Counted from the first letter of the stretch, positions 51,049 to 60,547 are shown. The stretch is DNA of 64,000 bases from Pseudomonas sp. SDI (GCF_003105155.1 NZ_QETK01000025.1:1-64000), one strand, 5' to 3'. The notes: generated by a model from the sequence alone, not told the origin. A program made the numbers and translations.

Positions 51049-51918
51049 TCAAGCGAACAGTTTACGCCGGGCCAGCGCCCCGCCCAAGAGCCCGCTCAGG
51101 CAACCGACCAACAGCCCGCCGACATGCGCAGCGTTGGCGATCTGGCCGAAGCCGAGCAGGCTGACCAGGCCGGACATGCACAGCACCAGCCAGATCAGCA
51201 TCATCACCAGCACGCCCTTGGGCATGCGGTACACCGGGTTAGGCGCCAGCCACTGGTACAGCCAGATATGCCCGAGCAGGCCATAGAGCACCCCGGACAA
51301 CCCGCCGAACAGGCTCGGCCCGCCAAACAGGTACTGGGCGACGTTCGACACCAGGCCAAACAGCAGGCTCAGGCCAAGCATGCTCAGCGCGCCCTGGCGC
51401 AGTTCGATGCGCCGGCCCAGCTCCCAGAACCACAAGCCGTTCATCGCCAGGTGGAGGATACCGAAGTGCACCAGCATCGGCGTGATCAGGCGCCACCACT
51501 GGCCATTGCCCAGGCTTTCGGCCAGCGGCGTAAAGATCAGGTAGTCGCCCTGCACACGAAAATCGAGGAAGGTCAGCCAGCTCAGGGTCTGCCAGTTGTC
51601 GCCCAGCCCGGTGAGGCCCGCGACCAGCAGGCACAGCAGCAGGATCGCTGCGGTGGCCTTGCTCGCCCGCAACTGCCCGGCGATGCTCGGCCGGGCCGGC
51701 ACGGCCGGGTCGGCGGCCGGCAGTTGGATATCGTCATTGCCCTCGGGGAAGCGCTGGTACAGCTGGCGCACGTCGTCGGCCAGCGGTTCGGACACCCACA
51801 GCACCTGCTGACCGGCCTCCTCGCTCACCCGGTGCGGCACTTGCAGGCGCCGCAGCAAGCCGACGAAGCCACTGAGATCGACACTCAGCGGCAGGCGTAG
51901 TACTTCAACCACATTCAT
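51049..51918 (-). CDS. Rhomboid intramembrane serine protease (GlpG-like)
   Basis: This 289-residue protein has an N-terminal cytosolic domain (about 1-80) and six or so membrane helices. The catalytic Ser is in GLSGVLYGLLGH (about 205-215) and the catalytic His in ANAAHVGGLLVG near residue 265. MLVHFGILHLAMNGLWFWELG has the oxyanion-side His and Asn. It cuts transmembrane proteins within the bilayer. It overlaps the metallophosphoesterase gene by four bases (ATGA). The native substrate is unknown. Confidence 0.92.
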   Translation of the reverse strand: MNVVEVLRLPLSVDLSGFVGLLRRLQVPHRVSEEAGQQVLWVSEPLADDVRQLYQRFPEGNDDIQLPAADPAVPARPSIAGQLRASKATAAILLLCLLVAGLTGLGDNWQTLSWLTFLDFRVQGDYLIFTPLAESLGNGQWWRLITPMLVHFGILHLAMNGLWFWELGRRIELRQGALSMLGLSLLFGLVSNVAQYLFGGPSLFGGLSGVLYGLLGHIWLYQWLAPNPVYRMPKGVLVMMLIWLVLCMSGLVSLLGFGQIANAAHVGGLLVGCLSGLLGGALARRKLFA

Positions 51919-52886
51919 TGACTGGCCTCCGGCCGTTCCACGTCGACCCAGACGAACTTGCGCGGGTCGAGACGGGTTTCATCATCCAGGCGATACGCCA
52001 CCAGTTTTCCGTAGAGCACCGCACTGTAGTCCAGGCACGCCAGGTTGGCGCGAATCGGTGCCGGCTTGCCGCTGCGCCAGTAGTGGCCGACGAATAGCAA
52101 CGGCTCGTCCTCGCCATAGCGCAGCAGGGCATTCTTCTGCGTCTTGCTCAGCGGCGCGGCGGCCACTTCGGCCGGCAGCGCGTCGGGCTGGAAGACGATG
52201 TCGCCGTAGGTCTGCGGGTCTTCTTCCCAGAACTTGGTGCGGAAGAACGCGCGGGTCAGGCCGTCGCCACCAGTCAGCGTCAGACCGTCCGGCAGGCGCA
52301 TGTCGGTGCCGCGCAGCAGGCGGTTGCAGACCGTCCCGGCAAAGCTGTCGGCAATCGCCGACGCCTGGACGAAGTGCTCGTCGATGCAGCCGTCGGGGTA
52401 CTGCTGGCGCAGCGGTTCGATCAGCCGCGCATCCCAGCAGGCATGCACCAGGCGGAAACGCCCGGCGTCGATGAACAGCGGCAGTTCGTAGAACCAGCCG
52501 AGGAAGTCGTGCCAGTCGCCGGGGTGCTGGGCGAACTGGCTCAGGGTTTCGTCGATCAGCCGGGCATGCCGCGGGGTGTGCTCGCGCACGAAGGCCTTGC
52601 CGGTGCCGGGCAGCGCCGGGGTGGTCCAGCCGAGCGCGTTGTATTCATGGTTGCCCATGATGCAGTGCGCCTGGCCGGCGTCGACCATGTCGTGAACGAT
52701 GTGCAGGGCCTCGCGGATCCGCGGGCCACGGTCGATGATGTCGCCAAGGAACAGCGCCTGGCGCGACGGATGGCGCCAGACGCCGGCCTGACGCTTGTAG
52801 CCGAGGGCATCGAGCAGGCGCTCCAGGGTGTGGGCACAACCGTGGACATCGCCGATCAGGTCGAAACTTCGCGCTGGATCGAGCAT
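51915..52886 (-). CDS. Metallophosphoesterase (calcineurin-like)
   Basis: This 323-residue calcineurin-like phosphoesterase has the complete metal-site motif set: GDVHGCAHT, GDIIDRGPR, GNHEYNA and VGHYW near the C-terminus. The family includes protein phosphatases and ApaH-like nucleotide hydrolases. It shares one base with nadK (TGATG) upstream and overlaps rhomboid by four. A role in dinucleotide turnover next to NAD kinase is possible but only inferred. Confidence 0.88.
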   Translation of the reverse strand: MLDPARSFDLIGDVHGCAHTLERLLDALGYKRQAGVWRHPSRQALFLGDIIDRGPRIREALHIVHDMVDAGQAHCIMGNHEYNALGWTTPALPGTGKAFVREHTPRHARLIDETLSQFAQHPGDWHDFLGWFYELPLFIDAGRFRLVHACWDARLIEPLRQQYPDGCIDEHFVQASAIADSFAGTVCNRLLRGTDMRLPDGLTLTGGDGLTRAFFRTKFWEEDPQTYGDIVFQPDALPAEVAAAPLSKTQKNALLRYGEDEPLLFVGHYWRSGKPAPIRANLACLDYSAVLYGKLVAYRLDDETRLDPRKFVWVDVERPEASQ

Positions 52887-53776
52887 CAGTCGCCTCCACC
52901 ACCCAGACGGCTGCCCCAGCCGAGCTTGGTCCGGCAGACCTCATAGTAGTTGTGGTCCAGCGGATGGATCAGGCGCAGCTTCTGCGGTTTCTTGTTCACC
53001 GTGATGGTGTCGCCGGGAGCACAGGTGAAGTGGTTCTGGCCGTCACAGGAGACCTGCGGATAGATCTGCAGGTCTTGCGAAACGACGATTTTCAGCTCGC
53101 TGTTGCCGTCGACCACAATCGGCCGACCAGACAGCGTGTGCGGGTACATCGGCACGATGACGATGGCGTCGAGCTTGGGGTGCATGATCGGTCCGCCGGC
53201 GGACAACGCGTAGGCGGTGGAGCCGGTCGGGGTGGCGACGATCAGGCCGTCGGCCTTCTGGCTGCAGACGAACTGGCCGTCGATGTAGATCTCGAACTCG
53301 ATCATCCGCGTCGACTTGCCCGGGTGCAGCACCACGTCGTTGAGCGCGTCGCCCTGGCCGATGGCTTCGCCATGGCGGCGCACTTCGGCTTGCAGAAGGA
53401 AGCGGTTCTCGACCAGGTAGTGGCCGTCGAGCACGTCGGCGACTTTGACTTCCAGTTCGTCGGGACGGATATCGGTGAGGAAGCCCAGGCTGCCGCGGTT
53501 GATCCCCAGTACCGGGATGTTGTGCCGGGCCAGGGCGCGGGCGGCGCCGAGCAGGCTGCCGTCGCCGCCAACGACGATGACCATGTCGCAGACCTCGCCG
53601 AGCAGCTTGCGCGAGGAGGTTTGCAGGCCGTGGCCGGGCAGGACGTCGGCGATAGTGTCTTCGAGGATGACGTGCAGATGACGCGCCAGCAGGAATTTTT
53701 TCAGTCGGCGGATGGTATCGAGCACCTGCGAACTGCCGAGGCGACCGATGATACCGATATTGCGAAATTGCTCCAT
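52886..53776 (-). CDS. nadK: NAD kinase
   Basis: NadK phosphorylates NAD+ to NADP+. The 296-residue protein carries VVGGDGSLLGAARA (GGDG, catalytic Asp), NRGSLGFLTDI and the second motif GLIVATPTGSTAYALSAGGP. It begins at ATG 53776 (MEQFRNIGIIGR); much longer in-frame sequence upstream is not credible. It is the first gene of a probable six-gene minus-strand run ending in pepN and is divergent from the DUF1853 gene. Confidence 0.96.
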   Translation of the reverse strand: MEQFRNIGIIGRLGSSQVLDTIRRLKKFLLARHLHVILEDTIADVLPGHGLQTSSRKLLGEVCDMVIVVGGDGSLLGAARALARHNIPVLGINRGSLGFLTDIRPDELEVKVADVLDGHYLVENRFLLQAEVRRHGEAIGQGDALNDVVLHPGKSTRMIEFEIYIDGQFVCSQKADGLIVATPTGSTAYALSAGGPIMHPKLDAIVIVPMYPHTLSGRPIVVDGNSELKIVVSQDLQIYPQVSCDGQNHFTCAPGDTITVNKKPQKLRLIHPLDHNYYEVCRTKLGWGSRLGGGGD

Positions 53777-53910
53777 GGGGCTCCTGCGAGGCTCTGCGGC
53801 GGTAAAAAGGCGATCTGCGCCAAAGTGTTCGATTATGGGCGAAAGGGCCGGGCAGCGGCAAACGACGGTTTTTTCCGCGGGCGCGAAGGCATCGGGGCTA
53901 TGCTCGCAGG

Positions 53911-54855
53911 ATGAATCCGTTCCCCAGCCTTGCCGCCCTGCCCCGCCAGTTGCGCCAACCCTCGGTGCGCGACCTGGCGTGGGTGCTGGTGGCGCCGCCG
54001 CTGCTGGCGCTAACGCCATGGCCGCAGCGCCATCCATTGGCCGCCAGCGACTGGGTGGCGGCGCCGGAACAGCTGCGCGACTGGCTACTGGCGCTGGACC
54101 GCGACGCCCAGCCGCTGCTGGACTGGCTGGCGCGTTCGGCCAGCCGGCGCCTGGGTTTGTATTACGAGCGGCTGTGGCAGTTTGCCTTGCAGCAGGCACC
54201 GGGGGTGGAATTGCTCGCGGCCAACCTGCCGATTCGCCAAGGCGGGCACACCCTGGGCGAGCTGGACATGCTGCTGCGCGACCGTGAAGGGGTGCATCAC
54301 CAGGAGCTGGCGATCAAGCTGTACCTGGGGCCGGCGGCCGGCGACGGCAGCGATGCGGCACGCTGGCTGGGGCCCGGCTGCCATGACCGGCTGGAACGCA
54401 AGCTGGCGCACCTGAGCGGGCATCAGTTGCCGATGTCGGCGCGGGCCGAGAGTCGCACGGCCCTGACGGCGCTGTCGATCACGACGCTCTCTGCGCAATT
54501 GTGGATGGGCGGGTATCTGCTCTACCCGTGGCCGGGGCAGGCGTTGTCGCCGCAGGGCGCACACCCGGGGCATTTGCGTGGGCGCTGGGTGTATCAGCGC
54601 GACTGGCCGGCGTTTGTTGCCCTGGCTGGGCCGGGGCGCTGGCAGTTGCTGCCACGCAGTGCCTGGCTGGCACCGGCTCGCTATACAGCGCAGGCTACCT
54701 GGCGGAACGGGCAACTGGAGGAATGGCGACAGGCGCTCGATCCGCTGGCGCCGGCGCAGTTGCTGGTGCGCCTGGTGGAGGATGACGATGGCGACTGGCA
54801 GGAGCTGGAGCGGGTGTTTCTGGTGTCGGACAGATGGCCTGATCTTCCCAGCTGA
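53911..54855 (+). CDS. DUF1853 protein
   Basis: This 314-residue DUF1853 family protein contains RRLGLYYERLWQFALQQAPGV in the first third (given in parts: RLGLYYERLWQFALQQ), then GELDMLLRD and HHQELAIKLYLG, resembling nuclease-like folds. No signal or membrane segment is strong. It is divergent from nadK across 134 bases and stands alone. Function unknown; the E-L-D and E-x-K residues hint at a restriction-nuclease-like fold, an inference only. Confidence 0.85.
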   Translation: MNPFPSLAALPRQLRQPSVRDLAWVLVAPPLLALTPWPQRHPLAASDWVAAPEQLRDWLLALDRDAQPLLDWLARSASRRLGLYYERLWQFALQQAPGVELLAANLPIRQGGHTLGELDMLLRDREGVHHQELAIKLYLGPAAGDGSDAARWLGPGCHDRLERKLAHLSGHQLPMSARAESRTALTALSITTLSAQLWMGGYLLYPWPGQALSPQGAHPGHLRGRWVYQRDWPAFVALAGPGRWQLLPRSAWLAPARYTAQATWRNGQLEEWRQALDPLAPAQLLVRLVEDDDGDWQELERVFLVSDRWPDLPS

Positions 54856-55118
54856 AGCTGTTTATGCTGCATGAGGCACCTCTGCAGGCACTGACTCCCC
54901 AGGGGGAGCCGACACGCCTCTGTGGACGCTGACACCCTTCTGTGGCCGGCCTTGCCGGCGATGCGCTTGATCTTTTGTGTGTTTATCCATTTTGGTGGGT
55001 GCGGCTGCCCTCCAGAATGGAGATGCCCACCGAGACCCAAGCCCAAGCCAAAAAATCAGAAGCATCACCGGCAAAGCCCGCTCACACTGGGATACCTGCT
55101 CCTTCAGATGAGAACCAG
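54856..55118. repeat. Intergenic region with a pair of second-type REP-like palindromes
   Basis: GGCCTTGCCGGCGATGC (ending 54964) and GCATCACCGGCAAAGCC (from 55062) are inverted copies about 97 bases apart, similar to the repeat at 40824. CTCCCC-AG-GGGGAG lies near 54895-54908. I see no convincing gene; an open frame here starting near 54922 lacks a ribosome-binding site and recognisable protein. Confidence 0.55.
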
Positions 55119-56405
55119 CTACCCCACCGTCAACCGGACGGCCAGCGCCGCCAACGTCACCAGCAACACCGGCACGGTCAACACCACCCCCACCCTGAAG
55201 TAATACCCCCAGCCAATCTTCACCCCCTTGCGCTCCAGCACATGCAGCCACAACAGTGTCGCCAGGCTGCCAATCGGGGTGATCTTCGGCCCCAGGTCGC
55301 TGCCGATCACGTTGGCATAGATCATCGCCTCCTTCACCACCCCGCTGGCCTGGCTGGCATCGATCGACAGCGCCCCGATCAACACCGTCGGCAGGTTGTT
55401 CATGATCGACGACAGCAACGCCGTCAGCAGCCCAGTACCAAACGTCGCGCCCCACACCCCGCCAGCGGCGAACCCCTCCAGCCAGCCGGCCAGATAGCCG
55501 GTCAAGCCGGCATTGCGCAGCCCATAAACCACCAGGTACATGCCCAGCGAAAACACCACGATGTGCCACGGCGCTTCCTTAAGCACCCGCCGCGTGGCGA
55601 TCGTGTGCCCGCGCGCCGCCACCGCCAGCAACACCGCGGCACACACCGCCGAAATCGCACTGATCGGTATCCCCAGCGGCTCCAGGGCAAAGCAGCCCAG
55701 CAAGAGAATCGCCAACACCAGCCAACCGGCGACAAAGGTCGCCGGATCGACGATCACGCTGCGCGGGCGGTCCAGTTGCAGCGGGTCGTAGTCGGCCGGA
55801 ATATCCTTGCGGAAGTACCACAACAGCACCGCCAGGGTCGCCGCCACACTCACCAGGTTCACCGGCACCATCACCGCCGCATAGCGGTTGAAACCAATGC
55901 CGAAGAAGTCCGCAGACACAATGTTGACCAGGTTCGACACCACCAACGGCAGGCTCGCGGTGTCGGCAATGAACCCGGCGGCCATGACGAAAGCCAGGGT
56001 CGCCGCCGGCGAGAAACGCAGCGCCAGCAGCATCGCCATCACGATCGGCGTGAGGATCAGCGCCGCGCCGTCGTTGGCGAACAGCGCCGAGACCAACGCC
56101 CCCAGCAGCACGATGAAGGCAAACAGACGCCGCCCGCTGCCGCGTCCCCAGCGCGCCACATGCAACGCCGCCCAGGCGAAGAAGCCCGCCGCATCGAGCA
56201 GCAGGCTGATGATGATCAGCGCGATGAACGTGCCGGTGGCGTTCCAGATGATCTGCCAGACCACCGGAATATCGCTCCACTGCACCACCCCGCCAAGCAG
56301 CGCCAGACCGGCACCCAGTACCGCGCTCCAGCCTACGCCCAGGCCCTTGGGCTGCCAGATCACCAGGGTTATGGTCAGCAGAAAGATCAATGACGCCATC
56401 AGCAT
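55119..56405 (-). CDS. arsB: Arsenite efflux permease ArsB
   Basis: This 428-residue inner-membrane arsenite/antimonite exporter resembles E. coli ArsB closely along its length: LTITLVIWQPKGLGVGWSA, ALFANDGAALILTPIV, LPLVVSNLVNIVSADFFG and SSIMNNLPTVLIGALSID. About twelve membrane segments are expected. No arsR, arsC or arsH is adjacent, so it is an orphan here. A start one residue pair later (ATG 56399) is possible. Confidence 0.95.
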   Translation of the reverse strand: MLMASLIFLLTITLVIWQPKGLGVGWSAVLGAGLALLGGVVQWSDIPVVWQIIWNATGTFIALIIISLLLDAAGFFAWAALHVARWGRGSGRRLFAFIVLLGALVSALFANDGAALILTPIVMAMLLALRFSPAATLAFVMAAGFIADTASLPLVVSNLVNIVSADFFGIGFNRYAAVMVPVNLVSVAATLAVLLWYFRKDIPADYDPLQLDRPRSVIVDPATFVAGWLVLAILLLGCFALEPLGIPISAISAVCAAVLLAVAARGHTIATRRVLKEAPWHIVVFSLGMYLVVYGLRNAGLTGYLAGWLEGFAAGGVWGATFGTGLLTALLSSIMNNLPTVLIGALSIDASQASGVVKEAMIYANVIGSDLGPKITPIGSLATLLWLHVLERKGVKIGWGYYFRVGVVLTVPVLLVTLAALAVRLTVG

Positions 56406-56566
56406 GGAACGGAAACCTTGCGTAGAAATGAAGAGAAACCGCGGATTCTAGCGACTCTCGGTTTTTTTTGACGCATCGCAGGTGTAACAATGCCAGCAAC
56501 GATTAGAGTTAACCCCAGCGCCAGCAAGAGCGTACCGCCACCGACCTGAAGAAGAGGACTACCCCG

Positions 56567-57115
56567 ATGCCCCTGACCAATACCCAGGCCCGCTATGGCA
56601 GCCTGTCGATTGCCCTGCACTGGCTGATGCTGATCCTGATGATCGCGGTATATGCCTGCATCGAATTTCGCGGGATCTTCCCCAAGGACAGCGCCGAGCG
56701 CGACCTGATGAAGAGCCTGCACTTCATGCTCGGCCTGAGCGTGTTTGTGCTGGTCTGGTTGCGCGTGGTGCTGCGTGTCGCCCACCCGACCCCGCGCATC
56801 GAACCAACACCACCGACCTGGCAGACCGGCCTGGCCCACTTGATGCACCTGGCCCTGTACCTGCTGATGATCGGCATGCCACTGGCCGGCTGGGTGATCC
56901 TCAGTGCCGCCGACAAGCCGATTCCGTTCTACGGCCTGGATCTACCGGCACTGGTGGCGCCGGACAAGGACCTGGCCAAGCTGGTCAAGGAATGGCACGA
57001 ATGGTTCGGCGCGCTGGGTTACTGGCTGATCGGCCTGCATGCGCTGGCCGGGCTGTATCACCACTATGTGGTGCGCGATAACACCTTGCTGCGCATGCTG
57101 CCCAAGGGCGATTAA
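56567..57115 (+). CDS. Cytochrome b561
   Basis: This 182-residue membrane di-heme cytochrome b561 (CybB type) is a probable ubiquinone:superoxide oxidoreductase. Four membrane helices carry histidines: SIALHWLMLILM (first helix), MKSLHFMLGLSVF, LAHLMHLALYLLM and IGLHALAGLYHHYVV. GAAGAAGAGG precedes the ATG. It is divergent from arsB and its stop overlaps the convergent PLP-enzyme stop by three bases. Confidence 0.93.
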   Translation: MPLTNTQARYGSLSIALHWLMLILMIAVYACIEFRGIFPKDSAERDLMKSLHFMLGLSVFVLVWLRVVLRVAHPTPRIEPTPPTWQTGLAHLMHLALYLLMIGMPLAGWVILSAADKPIPFYGLDLPALVAPDKDLAKLVKEWHEWFGALGYWLIGLHALAGLYHHYVVRDNTLLRMLPKGD

Positions 57116-58017
57116 GCGAAACCGCGACGGCCCTGCAGACCGCCCGTGTGCAGGAAGATCAGGCGGGTGCCGGCGGCAAATGCGCCGGCCTCGACCTGAT
57201 CGCGCAAGGCCAGCAGGGCCTTGCCGGTGTACACCGGTTCGAGCGGCAGAGCGGATTCGGCTTCGCATTCGGCGATAAACCGCAGCAGCGACTCGTCGAC
57301 CTTGGCAAAGCCGCCACGGCAGGCGTCGTACAGCCTGTAGGCGGCGCCCGCCGGCCCCACCAGCGCTTCCACCGTCGGCGCCACGCCATGGTCGGCCGGC
57401 ACGGCCAGCGCGCCATAAACCGGGTGCGCGCCCTGCTCGGCCAGTACCAGGCCGGCCAGCGTCGTGCCGCTCCCGGCAGCCAGCCACCAGCCATGGTAAT
57501 CGTCCCAGCCCAACGCCGAGCGTTGCGCCCGGGCCTGGGCGACGATCTGCGCGCAACCTTGTGCACCGAGTACGCCGCCACCGCCTTCGGGCACGCACTG
57601 CCAGTGGGGATAGCGCGCCTGCCAGGGCGCCCAGAAATCGGCGCGATGACGCGCGCGGTAGCCGGCGTAACCGAGCCAGTGCAGGTGCATGCCGAAGGCT
57701 TGCAGGTCGCGCACGGTCGGAGTGTCCTGCGGCTGGCCGCGCAGCAGGCCGGCCGTGGCAAACCCGAAGCGTTTGCCGGCGGCCGCCAGCGCGTGCAGAT
57801 GATTGGACCAGGCTCCGCCCAGGCTGATGATGCCAGGGGCCGCATTGGCGTAGGCCAGGTTCAGGTGTTCGAGGAGTTTGAAGGCCTTGTTGCCGCTGAT
57901 CAGCGGATCGATCAGGTCCAGGCGCAGCACCGCCACGTCGATGCCGGCACGGCTTAGCCAACTGAGCTGCAGGGGTTGCAGGGGGGCTTGAGGGAAGGCG
58001 CGAACGTCGTGGAGCAT
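57112..58017 (-). CDS. PLP-dependent 1-aminocyclopropane-1-carboxylate deaminase/D-cysteine desulfhydrase-like enzyme
   Basis: This 301-residue fold-type II PLP enzyme has the PLP-Lys motif ISGNKAFKLLEHL (about 43-55), SLGGAWSNHLHALAA, GSGTTLAGLVLA and HTGGLQGRRGF at the end. It belongs to the ACC deaminase/D-cysteine desulfhydrase family; which activity it has depends on a few active-site residues I cannot assign. ATG 58017 is preferred to an upstream GTG. A short REP remnant follows its 5' side. Confidence 0.85.
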   Translation of the reverse strand: MLHDVRAFPQAPLQPLQLSWLSRAGIDVAVLRLDLIDPLISGNKAFKLLEHLNLAYANAAPGIISLGGAWSNHLHALAAAGKRFGFATAGLLRGQPQDTPTVRDLQAFGMHLHWLGYAGYRARHRADFWAPWQARYPHWQCVPEGGGGVLGAQGCAQIVAQARAQRSALGWDDYHGWWLAAGSGTTLAGLVLAEQGAHPVYGALAVPADHGVAPTVEALVGPAGAAYRLYDACRGGFAKVDESLLRFIAECEAESALPLEPVYTGKALLALRDQVEAGAFAAGTRLIFLHTGGLQGRRGFA

Positions 58018-58067
58018 GGGCTGGGCTCTGGCCACAATTGAACTGCAATTCTATCAGCCGCCAAAAG

Positions 58068-58093
58068 CATCGCGGGACGACTCGTCCCGCGAT
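58068..58093. repeat. Solitary compact REP palindrome
   Basis: GCATCGCGGGACGA immediately followed by CTCGTCCCGCGAT forms a near-perfect palindrome with no spacer, a shortened REP pair, between the fadH stop and the PLP-enzyme start. Confidence 0.75.
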
Positions 58094-58110
58094 AAGCCCC
58101 GACCTGCCGC

Positions 58111-60147
58111 TTACAACTCAGCGGCCAGACGCGAGCCCTGGTTGATCGCCCGCTTCGCATCCAGCTCGGCTGCGACATCCGCACCACCGATCAGGTGCAC
58201 CGACTGCCCCGCCGCCAGCAAGCCTTCCTGCAGCTCACGCAGTGGATCCTGACCGGCACAGATCACCACATTATCCACTGGCAGTACCTGCGGCTCGCCC
58301 TCGGCGATGCGGATATGCAGGCCCTGATCGTCGACGTTGAGGTACTCGACGCTGTTGAGCATCTGCACCTGCTTGTTCTTCAGCCCGGTACGGTGAATCC
58401 AGCCGGTGGTCTTGCCCAGGCCATCGCCCACCTTGGTTTTCTTGCGCTGCAAGAGGAACACCTGACGCGCCGGGGCCTGTGGCTCGGCCTTGATCCCTGC
58501 CACCCCGCCGCGCGCCTTCAGGTCGCTGTCGATCCCCCACTCCTTCCAGAACGCCTCGCGGTCCTGGCTGGTGGCCACGCCCTGGTGCACGAGGAACTCG
58601 GACACATCGAAACCGATGCCGCCGGCGCCGATCACCGCCACCTTCTGCCCCACCGGCTTGCGCTGCAACAGCACATCCAGGTAGCTCAGCACCTTGCTAT
58701 GGGCGATCCCCGGAATGGTCGGCAGACGCGGCGCAATACCGGTCGCCAGGATGATCTCGTCGTAGCGGCCCTCGACCAATTGCGCGACATCCACCCGCGT
58801 GTTCAGGCACACCTCGACACCGCTGGTCTGCAACTTGCGCTTGAAGTAGCGCAGGGTCTCGTAGAACTCTTCCTTGCCCGGCACCCGCTTGGCCACGTTG
58901 AACTGGCCACCGATCTCGGCCGCCGAATCGAACAGGGTCACCGCATGGCCACGCTCGGCCGCCACCGTGGCCGCCGCCAGCCCAGCCGGGCCGGCACCGA
59001 CCACGGCAATGCGCTTGACCTGGGTCACCGGCAGGTAATTCAGCTCGGTTTCATGGCAGGCGCGCGGGTTGACCAGGCAACTGGTCAGCTTGCCGCCGAA
59101 GGTGTGGTCGAGGCAGGCCTGGTTGCAGCCGATGCAGGTGTTGATCTCGTCGCCACGCCCGGCGGCAGCCTTGTTGACGAAGTCCGGGTCGGCGAGGAAC
59201 GGCCGCGCCATCGACACCATGTCGGCATCGCCCTCGGCGAGAATCTGTTCGGCCACTTCCGGGGTGTTGATCCGGTTGGTGGTGATCAGCGGAATGCTCA
59301 CTGCGCCCCGCAGCTTGGCCGTGACCTTGCTGAACGCCGCCCGCGGCACCTTGGTGGCAATGGTCGGGATCCGCGCTTCGTGCCAGCCGATACCGGTGTT
59401 GATGAGGGTCGCGCCGGCCTTCTCGATGGCCTGGGCCAATTGCACGATCTCTTCCCAGTTGCTGCCGCCCTCGACCAGGTCGAGCATCGACAGGCGGAAG
59501 ATGATGATGAAGTTAGGCCCGACCGCCTCACGCACCCGCGAGACGATCGCCACGGCCAGACGCATGCGGTTCTCGTAGCTGCCACCCCAGCGGTCGGTCC
59601 GGTGGTTGGTGTGCGCGGCAAGGAACTGGTTGATGAAGTAGCCTTCCGACCCCATGATCTCGACGCCATCGTAGCCGGCACTTTGCGCCAGTTGCGAGCA
59701 GGTGACGAAGTCCTGGATCTGCTTCTCGATGCCCTCTTCGTCCAGTTCACGCGGCTTGAACGGGTTGATCGGCGCCTGAATGGCGCTTGGCGCCACCGAT
59801 TTCGGGCTGTAGGCATAGCGCCCGGCGTGGAGGATCTGCATGCAGATCTTGCCACCGGCCTCGTGCACCGCCTGGGTGACGATCCGGTGTTTTTCCGCTT
59901 CTTCCGCAGTGCTCAGCTTGGCCGCACCGGAGTACACCCCGCCTTCCACGTTCGGGCCAATGCCGCCGGTGACCATCAGGCCGACGCCGCCACGGGCACG
60001 TTCGGCGAAATACGCCGCCATGCGCTCGAAGCCACCCGGCTTCTCCTCCAGGCCGGTGTGCATCGATCCCATCAGGGTGCGGTTGCGCAAGGTGGTGAAG
60101 CCCAGGTCCAGCGGGGCGAGCAGGTGTGGGTAGTGAGCGGCGGTCAT
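58111..60147 (-). CDS. fadH: 2,4-dienoyl-CoA reductase (FadH)
   Basis: FadH reduces 2,4-dienoyl-CoA from unsaturated fatty acids for beta-oxidation. The 678-residue protein has an N-terminal FMN TIM barrel (about 1-340, RNRTLMGSMHTGLEE, and QFLAAHTNHRTDRWGGS), a four-cysteine 4Fe-4S motif (CIGCNQACLDHTF and CLVNPRAC, about 335-355), and a flavoprotein domain with AVVGAGPAGLAAATVAAERG and an NADPH Rossmann fold (KVAVIGAGGIGFDV). ATG 60147 gives the usual N-terminus MTAAHYPHL; longer upstream frames have no ribosome-binding site. Confidence 0.96.
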   Translation of the reverse strand: MTAAHYPHLLAPLDLGFTTLRNRTLMGSMHTGLEEKPGGFERMAAYFAERARGGVGLMVTGGIGPNVEGGVYSGAAKLSTAEEAEKHRIVTQAVHEAGGKICMQILHAGRYAYSPKSVAPSAIQAPINPFKPRELDEEGIEKQIQDFVTCSQLAQSAGYDGVEIMGSEGYFINQFLAAHTNHRTDRWGGSYENRMRLAVAIVSRVREAVGPNFIIIFRLSMLDLVEGGSNWEEIVQLAQAIEKAGATLINTGIGWHEARIPTIATKVPRAAFSKVTAKLRGAVSIPLITTNRINTPEVAEQILAEGDADMVSMARPFLADPDFVNKAAAGRGDEINTCIGCNQACLDHTFGGKLTSCLVNPRACHETELNYLPVTQVKRIAVVGAGPAGLAAATVAAERGHAVTLFDSAAEIGGQFNVAKRVPGKEEFYETLRYFKRKLQTSGVEVCLNTRVDVAQLVEGRYDEIILATGIAPRLPTIPGIAHSKVLSYLDVLLQRKPVGQKVAVIGAGGIGFDVSEFLVHQGVATSQDREAFWKEWGIDSDLKARGGVAGIKAEPQAPARQVFLLQRKKTKVGDGLGKTTGWIHRTGLKNKQVQMLNSVEYLNVDDQGLHIRIAEGEPQVLPVDNVVICAGQDPLRELQEGLLAAGQSVHLIGGADVAAELDAKRAINQGSRLAAEL

Positions 60148-60335
60148 GGGGAACTCCACAAGCTGAATCACGGAATGCGGGCACCTAGCCGGTGGCGGGG
60201 CCCGTCGGTTATCTGTGGCCGACATTAAAGCGCCAGCCATCGCGGCTCAATGATCGAAAGTGACAAGTTAATGATTCTAACGGACAGCAGGCCGCCGCTT
60301 TTCCAACAAGCATCTGCCGACACTACGGAGCAACC

Positions 60336-60547
60336 ATGCGCACACGCTCCACGCGGTCCCTTGCCGCTCTCTCGGCGGCGCGGTAGAACAGCGCGCGTTC
60401 GATACCGTGCTCAAGGCCGGCGAGGTGTTCCCGACCACGCCGGTGGTGCCCTATCGCGACTCGCGCCTGCTGCCGGAATCGTTTCGCGCGGTGACCCTGC
60501 GGGCGCCTTTTTTATTCACGGGGAAACCCGGTACACTCGGTCCCTGA
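60336..60547 (+). pseudogene. Possible remnant of a small gene before the nitrilase-like gene
   Basis: ATG 60336 has a good GGAG five bases upstream and begins MRTRSTRSLAALSAAR, then stops at TAG 60384. Another frame with no start runs across it to TGA 60547 and reads EQRAFDTVLKAGEVFPTTPV and VPYRDSRLLPESFRAVTL, which looks like real protein. The simplest reading is a gene broken by a frameshift or deletion near 60380. I do not recognise the family. The remaining gap (60148-60335) holds only the fadH leader. Confidence 0.35.

Noticed and set aside
54942..56393. Long plus-strand Arg/His/Gln-rich frame opposite arsB
   Set aside because: Low-complexity antisense reading; arsB is certain.
58195..60228. 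Long plus-strand frame opposite fadH
   Set aside because: Antisense shadow; fadH has complete motifs.
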